DNA of 64,000 nucleotides, from the NCBI GenBank assembly GCA_008828725.1, contig MEHQ01000646.1, positions 322,960 through 386,959 on the forward strand, read 5' to 3'. This stretch comes from Saccharina japonica. Its lineage: Eukaryota; Sar; Phaeophyceae; Laminariales; Laminariaceae. The notes under the pieces are model-generated. The model saw only the letters and a list, made by a program, of their open reading frames with translations. It did not search any database and was not told the origin of the DNA. This document shows, piece by piece, positions 57,601 through 64,000 of this stretch; positions within the stretch are counted from its first letter, which is position 1, and every line of letters starts with the position of its first letter. A program made the position numbers and the translations under genes.

Positions 57601-58079
57601 GAGCCTCTTACTTGGTGGGCGTTTGGAGGACTATGCACACTGCACTTACTTGCATCGTCGGATCACCTGTTGTGGAGCTGAGAGCTAAGGTCGCTAGGAC
57701 GACAGGGAGTCTATTTGGCGGGGTCTACCGTCCTTCACATGTGGTGCGCGTGGTGTGTGTCAGGTGGCTAGGTGCTTGCAGTACCAACCAAGACATGATG
57801 CGGTCTGTGATGAGAGGCCAGGTACCAGGTACTTGGTATTACAGTACGAGTATATGATGTACGTGATACGAAAAGTCTCACAGCAGTTGTCCAGGGCTTG
57901 TACTGCTGTACATATCTGTACAGTACAGGACACTGCTTCGCATGTGTACATACATCGCATATGTCGTTTCGTTTTTGGAAATGTTTTCTTCGTTTCGCTG
58001 CCGCATAGTATATCCATCGGAATGCAGCAGAGGAGCGGCTGGTCACGCCGCCCCCCCCCCCGCCGTCATGAGTGCGGGT

Positions 58080-58540
58080 GCGTGTTTGAGTGTTTGTGTT
58101 CGTGGTTTTTGTGTGGACGAGTGTTTGTTTTTACGGTCCCACACGATAGCGGGACTCCCCGCCGCGTTCGCCCACCGCCTTTGTTTTGAAAAACGGAAAC
58201 AAACTTCACCCCCCTTGGGGTCTGCAGAGAAGAGTGTGTGAGAGTGTTTTTGTGTGTGGGTGTGGTTTGCCGTCCTACGTGAGGGCGCGACTACCCGCCG
58301 CGCACGCCTGCCGGCCTTGTTCGATAGGCTTTTAACGGCAACAAATCTATGTCCCCCATGGAATCCGGAAGGCAAGGGTGTGCGTGAGTGTGTGGGTGGA
58401 TTGAGTGTGGATGGGTGTGTATTGTATGGTCCCACGTGACGGCGGGACTCCCGGCCGCGTTGGCCTACCGGTCTTGTTCGGTATGCTTTCCGCGAAAACG
58501 AAATGTCACCCCCCCACTGTGTCTAGAGAGACAGTTGTAG
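58080..58540. repeat. Tandem ~150-bp repeat, three diverged copies
   Basis: Each unit has a GTGTGTGAGTGTTTGTG-like part, GGTCCCACGTGACGGCGGGA (at 58134, 58268 in diverged form, and 58427), a GCCGCGTTGGCCTACCG part and a CTTGTT part followed by a C-run. Spacings are ~135 and ~158 bp. Confidence 0.7.
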
Positions 58541-58619
58541 GGGCTGTGTTTAAGTTTGAGTTATTGTCGGATGGCGCCGGTAAACAAGAGATTCGCCGCC
58601 GACTCGGGGGTGGTGCACC

Positions 58620-58920
58620 CCAACCCATGAACGGTTTGACTCGGGGCGATGTTGCTGGTTTACGCCAACAACACAGAGTCGAAATGCTTGCGATGGCAAC
58701 CGGTCGACACGGTAGAGAAGGGTGACCAAGAACAGACTGGAACCGTACGCGTGCGGAGACCGAACGGGGTTCGCGGGTCGAGGTCGTCCGTTTGGGTCGA
58801 CGGCGATGCCGTTGCCCTTTTGTTGGAGTTGACGTCATGCTTTCCTGGTGTTTTCCGACCACGCCACCCTCTCCTCGTGTCGTTGTGGCAAGTCTACAGG
58901 AGTAGTGGGATAGGCTAGTG
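58620..58920 (+). pseudogene. Second tyrosine-recombinase fragment
   Basis: Plus-strand frames give LTRGDVAGL and then, shifted, LRWQPVDTVEKGDQEQTG, VRVRRPNGVRGSRSSVWVDG, DAVALLLELTSCFP. These align with the middle of the recombinase remnant at the window start (VRTRDVVRGARSRVGVGG, GAVALKVELLSIFP). The catalytic C-terminus is absent. It lies within the last ROCO intron, antisense to the gene. Confidence 0.65.
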
Positions 58921-59310
58921 CCCTTCGTGCAACGGTGGAGCTAGTAACGGAGTCAGGTTGTAATCCCGATGAGTTCTCCCTGTACTCGTTGCGTATCGGA
59001 CGAGCGACTACGCTTGCGGCTGGAAGATGAAAATATCGGGACCGCGCTCCCGACCGTAGGATACATAATGGACCGGGGCATTAAAAAGAGAAGAGATGTG
59101 GAGGTCCGACGCTTACACGGCGTATACGAATAGTAACATACCTGGTACCTGGTATGGGGGTTTGAGCAGGGTGCGACGTAAGCTATATATATAGTTGGAC
59201 AATCAAACGGAAGCAGAGGCACCCGGGGGGAGGTACAGCCTGGGGTAAGAAACGACAACTACGAGTAGTGTACTGCAACAGTAGTCTCAAATTACCTCGG
59301 ATTTGGAGGT

Positions 59311-59540
59311 GTCGAATGGTACGGTACCTTTCGGAGGCTTGGTCATCCGAGACAACTGTAGGCGGTAATAGCTAGGAACCCGGCTGGTATCGTATTAGGG
59401 AGGGAGGGAAGGAAAACGTATGGGCGAGATGCATAGGAGACTGGAGGAGGCTGCGATAGGTGTATCGGGCCGAGAAGAGAACTCGCTCTCTCTCCCACGA
59501 CCCAGAAAAACGATAATGACAATGCAATTCGAAAGATAAT
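59311..59540. repeat. Duplicated block A, copy 1
   Basis: GTCGAATGGTACGGTACCTT, GGTCATCCGAGACAACTGTA, GAACCCGGCTGGTATCGTAT, GAACTCGCTCTCTCTCCCAC, GACCCAGAAAAACGA. Over 90% identical to 59990-60217. Block B copy 2 (59551-59850) sits between. Confidence 0.88.
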
Positions 59541-59550
59541 CAATAACGGA

Positions 59551-59850
59551 TAGGTTTGTTCGTACACGCAGTATCGTCCTCCGTTACCGGAGTGTCCAAG
59601 CAACCAACCGTTGTTTATTGTACCTATAGAAAATCTGGCATGTCAGCATCGGGGATTGGTGATCATAGAATAGTAGATACATTTGGAACACTGGGACCCT
59701 AAATAGCCAGTACAGTAGTAGTATGTCACGAGCGCACGCGTTGATACACCGACGACGGCCACCAGCAAGTCAGAGGGATGTCTAGCGGAAAAAGCAGGCA
59801 GACATCAGGAAATCGGTTGGCTAGCCAACGAAGACTGACGCTTGAGCCTT
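59551..59850. repeat. Duplicated block B, copy 2
   Basis: About 90% identical to 57196-57600 but with only one copy of the 84-bp unit. Confidence 0.85.
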
Positions 59851-59989
59851 TATTTTCCACCCATCCGCCCCCGTTTTTCTTTCGAGGGGGGTGGGGGGGG
59901 GGGGACGGAGAAAGGTAAAGGTAGCCGGGGTTCTGTATTGGTTTTTTATCGTTATTGTTTTTATTGAATGCTCGAGTTAAATCGGAGGA

Positions 59990-60217
59990 GTCGAATGGTA
60001 CGGTACCTTTCGGGGGCTTGGTCATCCGAGACAACTGTAGGCGGTAATAGTTAGGAACCCGGCTGGTATCGTATTTGTCAAAGAGAGACGGTAAATGTAT
60101 GGGCGAGGTGCATAGGAGATTCCAGGAGGCTACGATAGGTGTATCTGGCCGAAAAGAGAACTCGCTCTCTCTCCCACGACCCAGAAAAACGACAATGACA
60201 ATACAATTCGAACGATC
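59990..60217. repeat. Duplicated block A, copy 2
   Basis: Repeat of 59311-59540, ending about 105 bp before the ROCO exon donor at 60323. A C/G-run inverted pair (CCCCCG ... GGGGGG) lies just upstream at 59865-59903. Confidence 0.88.
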
Positions 60218-60322
60218 ACCAATAAACGATATTTTCTAATGTTTCGTGAAATACTATATTTAATAGCAAACAACTCGTAAACCCGAAGTTCTTGAGTGCT
60301 GTCGCATACTGTACACCCATAC

Positions 60323-60934
60323 CTCTTCGCGGAGGGCTTCTGTTGCTCTTCCATCGTCATCGTCGAGACCCAACTCCTCAAGACTTCTTTGGATCCCGAA
60401 CGAAGCAGCTTCGAGTGTCTGTTCCCTAACAGCGCCAAGTATGTTGGTCGGGAGTTGGCCAACAGGCGCTGCCGACAGCAGTGCCGACATTGTTACTTGA
60501 AGCGTGAGCCTGGCTACGTCAAACATCACGCGGGTCCACTTGCGGAAGCGTTGGACATCGTACCCTCGACCGTCGTGTCCGCACGGGACGAGCTGGTGAG
60601 TGTGGGCACATACCAGAAATAGCCTAAAACTTCTTTTTCCAGACACTCTTCCCAGCTTTAAAGTCGCTTTCGCACCACTCCTTGAACTTTTTCGTCCACA
60701 CCTCCGGCTTCCGCAACTCATCCGAGAGACCGTCCGGCTCGGCGTAGTCACCTGGCAGCACACATGCCTGACGAGGGATGTCCGCCTTCTCTCCTCGATC
60801 TGCCATCCCCATGCGAACCAGCAAGTCGACACTCTCCGCCACGTGCCCATTCGTTGCTCTCCCCGCCGGGCGAAGGACGGTGTATTTGCGCTGCAAGCCG
60901 GCGAAGCTGGCCTCCATTTCGTTGAATACCACAT
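60323..60934 (-). pseudogene. ROCO-like gene, long C-terminal exon with +1 frameshift
   Basis: 612 nt from acceptor TTTCTCTGGAG to donor GAAGAG/GTATGG. The first frame reads DVVFNEMEASFAGLQRKYTV, LRPAGRATNGHVAESVDLLV, LSDELRKPEVWTKKFKEWCE, KAGKSVWKKKF then TAG. The neighbouring frame picks up at once with FRLFLVCAHTHQLVPCGHDG, WTRVMFDVARLTLQVTMSAL, ASFGIQRSLEELGLDDDDGR and ATEALREE. Taking the exon phases (two bases in, zero out), the exon is exactly one base too long, which places a single-base insertion in the A/T runs near 60625-60640. Either real inactivation or a homopolymer error. Confidence 0.7.
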
Positions 60935-61081
60935 CTCCAGAGAAAGAAGATGAGCCAAGATATGGTGGAGAGCGGGGTTCAGAAAACACACACCTATCCA
61001 AAGCTAATCTCCAAGTGAGCACGAGAAAGTATTGAGTAGATGTTTATCAGCAACATGAATATTCAAACTCCGGAAACCCCG

Positions 61082-61378
61082 GCCTTCTACGAAGAGCGGC
61101 TTAACCTCGCAACTACAAAGGTCGATATCACGAGTTCGAGTCGTCCCGTAGGGGGCCTTGTTTTGGTGCAAGCCAGTGACTGCAGAAGCATCCTATTAGC
61201 GTGCGTACGCACAATTTAACGCCAGTCAATGCAGGGAGAAAACCCTGAGCTATTCTCGTGATGAAAGTGATCGCACGCGCTGTAGTCGGGGTAACAGCAA
61301 TGTAACCCCCCGGATCTGAGATACGAAAGGGAGGCAGCAGGAAATGTAGGGCAAATACAATAGATGGGATGGACGAAA
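61082..61378 (+). mobile_element. SINE family 1, full-length copy within a ROCO intron
   Basis: The tRNA-like head includes B box CGAGTTCGAGTCGTCCCG (61132-61149). The body has CCCCCCGGATCTGAGATACG and the end has ATAGATGGGATGGACGAAA. It lies in the 60935-61560 intron, antisense to the host gene. Confidence 0.7.
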
Positions 61379-61560
61379 CACCACGGACTTGAGCGAGGGA
61401 AGAAGCGAATCTGTAGGATCTACACTCTGCTGAAGAAACCGATAACCTGCTAAACAATCCTCATAAAGACGGCCGGCGGGAGAAGAAAGGTCAGAAAATC
61501 ATCGCGACATCTCTAGCAGACGCACATGGACCCACAACATATGTTCTATCAGAAACCCAC

Positions 61561-61684
61561 CTCTATCCTGTTGAACGTCCAGCATTCGGACGAGTTCAAC
61601 CGCCGCCGCTCCCATATCTCCAACCTCATGACTGCACCTGCGGCACCCTCGGTCGCTTAGCAGTTTCTCTCCTAAGCGGCTAGC
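61561..61684 (-). CDS. ROCO-like gene, zinc-ribbon exon
   Basis: 124 nt, acceptor GCATCAACCAG, donor AGAG/GTGGGT, 41 codons plus one base. It encodes ASRLGEKLLSDRGCRRCSHE and GDMGAAAVELVRMLDVQQDR. The C-R-R-C pair complements C-P-Q-H in the preceding exon. Phase agrees on both sides. Confidence 0.72.
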
Positions 61685-62647
61685 CTGGTTGATGCAAACG
61701 AGTGCATCGGCGTCGATGAAGTTGGTAAATGCCGCCTCGCTGAGTGGGAAGCAAGACCCAACGCTTTAGCTACACCCAAGAGGTCTACAAGGCTGTCTCG
61801 TTTGTTAGCCTGTTGCTGAGGGGCAAAAATCGTAAGCAACGATGCCGCTGCAGAACGTGAAACGCGATGAAAAGCGATCCAAGCGACGGTTACGTCTCGG
61901 ACCGTAAATTCCGGTGTAACGAACATGCCCGTACAGCACAGTACATTGACGCCTAGCTTGTCACCAAAGGGAAACAAACACCTAGAGGGGTATAATAGCA
62001 TTATCGTCGCCTCCAGTATGACTACTGTAGTGTTATATCCCCAAATGGATTCCTGATAAAGCAGCAGTAACGGCAGACATTTACCGATGGGGACTACAGT
62101 GAGATATGATGATGCAACTATAGGCAACACTCAATAACAAGAGTGGTAAGAACCCAGCAATCGCATAGATCAACGCCGGCAACGGAACTAAACGAGCAGC
62201 GCACTTCCCAGGAATCACACGGCAAACACATTGATTGCACATGGTATAAAACCAGATTGGATGATGGCACGTAAAATTACGAAAGCTGACGAACCCAAAT
62301 CACGTCACGACACCCGCTCGCTTATGTCGGAGGAAAGACGGTGGCTTGGAATTTTGGCGGCAACGTTTAGCACCCGATGAGCTGAAAACAGAATGGGAAG
62401 CATCATGCGGTGAATGTGCCTTGTGCGGCGTATGCTACCTCGTGGACGTGCTCACCGTACGTATTTGTATGATGAAAAATACAGTAGTAACTCTTGTCGG
62501 ATGTCAAACATCACATGCAACCCCTTGCATGCTAGCGAGAACTGGTATAATACCTGGTAGTATTTTGCAAAGATAGGGTAAACAAACCCCGTACGGGCGC
62601 CACTGTTCACACCGGCCAGTGTATAAGCGCGAACTCTCGGGCCTTAC

Positions 62648-63187
62648 CTCGCTGAATCCAATTTCTTCGCCATGCTGAGGGCACTTGAAATACGCTCGTG
62701 AACGCAGCCCTGGAAACTCCATCGACATGGTCCTTACCGCGGAAAAGGCGTAGGCAAACGCAGCCCACGGGGCCACCATACAGATGTCGCCGTACACCTT
62801 GTCCAACATTCTGCTTTTGGGCGAGTACTCTAATACCAAGGCGAAGGTGCCGCCCTCCCTGTCACGTATGGTACCTCGTACCAGCACACCAAAACGCCAA
62901 AACGTCTGCACCCCTCCGATACTGCAGCATCGTGTCAAGACCTTCTCGATCGCACCCGGAGGGACACCAAGAAACATGTGCCATCCCACCTCCAACACCG
63001 CCGAATTCTCCGAGCGAAAAGCGTCGATGTCCTCACCGACACTGTCCGGACGGACGGTACCTAGTCTAAGCAATACCACCAGCCCCTCTTCGGGGTCGCG
63101 TTCGAGCGGAAATGTGAGGCCGAGAGACTCTAGGGTAGGCAACACGTATTCGAACAGATCGGGCCACATGACGCGAGCCAGTTCGGG
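62648..63187 (-). CDS. ROCO-like gene, COR-domain exon
   Basis: 540 nt, 180 codons, acceptor probably GTCCTCGAG at 63196-63188 (a stop lies ~15 bp further up, so the exon must start between). It encodes PELARVMWPDLFEYVLPTLE, LGLTFPLERDPEEGLVVLLR, FLGVPPGAIEKVLTRCC, FWRFGVLVRG, GTFALVLEYS, YGDICMVAPWAAFAYAFSAV and KCPQHGEEIGFSE. The P-P-G with following R/K-x-L-x-R-C, the W-R-x-G, and the closing C-P-x-H follow the COR/post-COR pattern of ROCO and LRRK proteins. Donor GAG/GTAAGG, phase 0. The exon upstream lies outside or in repeats. Confidence 0.7.
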
Positions 63188-63217
63188 CTCGAGGACACCC
63201 TCTTACTTCACACCCCC

Positions 63218-63806
63218 AGTATACTCCGAGTATCGAGTACATTTCGTACTCCGATTACTTAAGAGTATTAGAGTACTGGCGGCCTGAATACTCGGAGTAC
63301 TTGGAGTATGAGCAGTACTGAAGCCCCAAATACTCGGAGTACAAAGAGTAACCACAACAGTACTCCGAGTGAGCAATCCCACGGTAGGGGTACCACTTTT
63401 AGGCTCTATATTTTCTGACCGGTTGTGCTTCTCACGTGAGTAACCACCGGATACTATTAATATTTTGCTGGTATATTTGTTTTTGGACTACCGCATTGGA
63501 AGGTTTGGTCGGATTGCGCGAAATAATGTTTCCGAAGTCATGTTTCGGGTGCGATATTGAGCTCCTGATGTGAGGAGCTCAGATAATTCTGCTGCGCCCC
63601 TACCGTGGGATGCCTCGAGTACAAGCAATACCGAGAGTGTTCATGCCCGAAATACTCCGAGTACAAGCAATATCGAGAGTGTTCATACCCGAAATACTCC
63701 GAGTACGAGCAGTATCCCGGAGTATCGAACCCCGAAATACTCCGAGTACACGAAGTACTTGAAGTATATTATCTCTAATACTCTTTACTTTACTCCAAGG
63801 TACTCG
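63218..63806. repeat. Palindrome-array element P, copy 2, with 43-bp tandem units
   Basis: Opens CCCAGTATACTCCGAGTATC, GAGTACATTTCGTACTCCGA and closes ATACTCTTTACTTTACTCCA, matching 48437-49158. The right cluster holds about three 43-bp tandem units (63617-63745) built on GAGTACAAGCAATAYCGAGA and GTGTTCATRCCCGAAATACT. The centre (63370-63610) differs from copy 1. Confidence 0.65.
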
Positions 63807-63950
63807 GAGCATCCGTGGAAGGTTGTCAATCACAAGGGGTGGGTGCTAGGGCACGAAGAATGGGCGGAAGAACGAATCGATAGTCGGTCATCACTCGTAT
63901 TAATAGTACGTACTGCTGTATAGACGGTTGGTGTAGTACGTACAAGAGCA

Positions 63951-64000
63951 TTAACCCATTCAGACCTGACAACATTATCCACACTAATTCCAAGTAGTTT
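63951..64000. mobile_element. TTAA-flanked MITE, copy 3 (cut by window end)
   Basis: TTAACCCATTCAGACCTGAC then CACACTAATTCCAAGTAGTT: the reverse complement of the right half of the copies at 27105 and 42025. Confidence 0.8.

Larger units (their letters stand above)
56598..63187 (-). pseudogene. ROCO-like gene, C-terminal part in four exons, one frameshift
   Basis: Minus-strand exons: ~63187-62648 (COR-like domain), 61684-61561, 60934-60323, and probably 56843-56598 with the stop. Donors and acceptors are GT-AG, with phases 0, 1 and 0 at the three junctions. Exon 1 ends with K-C-P-Q-H-G and exon 2 brings C-R-R-C, so splicing builds a four-ligand Cys/His zinc ribbon after the COR-like domain. 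Exon 3 carries two conserved blocks with one net extra base between them. ROCO proteins couple a Roc GTPase to a COR dimerisation domain. The Roc domain and any LRRs would lie beyond 64 kb, so they are unseen. The family call comes from recognising the COR-like pattern and similar brown-algal proteins, and is not certain. The frameshift means pseudogene or assembly error; the splice signals look intact. Confidence 0.65.

Noticed and set aside
60260-60991. Single 243-codon minus ORF read as one protein
   Set aside because: Its first half is Arg/Ser-rich shadow text; the real protein uses the neighbouring frame (60934-60630) and switches near 60.63 kb.
63617-63745. CRISPR-like array
   Set aside because: The repeats are contiguous 43-bp tandem units without unique spacers, in a eukaryotic context.

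Overview
This is a eukaryotic nuclear window, most likely from a stramenopile alga and probably a brown alga (Phaeophyceae). That assignment is inference. It rests on GT-AG introns of about 0.6-3.5 kb, very low gene density, interstitial TTAGGG-type repeats, a ROCO-type COR-domain gene of the kind I know as expanded in Ectocarpus, and retroelement and tyrosine-recombinase coding styles that look brown-algal. No prokaryotic operon, rRNA, functional tRNA or CRISPR array was found.

Only two host genes can be assembled, both on the minus strand and both open at the 5' end. (1) A multi-pass membrane protein of the TauE/SafE family, with six exons at 21233-21038, 19642-19436, 18802-18537, 17046-16853, 16246-16105 and 15265-15043. 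All five junctions keep phase with GT-AG borders, and only the N-terminal exon(s) are missing. (2) The C-terminal part of a ROCO-like protein, with exons at about 63187-62648, 61684-61561, 60934-60323 and probably 56843-56598. It holds a COR-like domain, a split Cys/His ribbon and a conserved tail, and one net extra base breaks the frame near 60.63 kb.

The rest is a graveyard of mobile DNA. 0-2.9 kb: a decayed minus-strand element with a Gly-rich ORF followed by a tyrosine recombinase; a second recombinase fragment sits at 58.6-58.9 kb inside the last ROCO intron. 7.6-8.8 kb: a decayed Copia reverse transcriptase/RNase H. 49.5-54.1 kb: a non-LTR retrotransposon with a G-rich 5' part, a RING-like Cys/His cluster, an RT interrupted by one stop just before its YMDD box, and a C-terminal domain. 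Non-autonomous families include a 772-bp TIR element (3930, 32401, and a shorter copy at 21976) and an 87-88-bp TTAA-flanked piggyBac-like MITE (27105, 42025, 63951). They also include a Tigger/pogo-like MITE (26598), a tRNA-headed SINE ending in ATGGGATGGACAAA (five copies), a second SINE-like pair, and paired arrays of TACTCNNAGTAC palindromes (48.4 and 63.2 kb).

The most striking structure is 31915-33350. It is a foldback element whose ~170-bp inverted arms enclose a near-perfect 310-bp palindrome and a complete 772-bp TIR element, and it is bounded on both sides by TAC-type triplet repeats. Tandem arrays, a CAG tract and telomere-like tracts lie in introns and intergenic DNA. Nothing here forms a clear operon-like system. 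The interest lies in nested transposons and in two host genes whose introns act as insertion sites.
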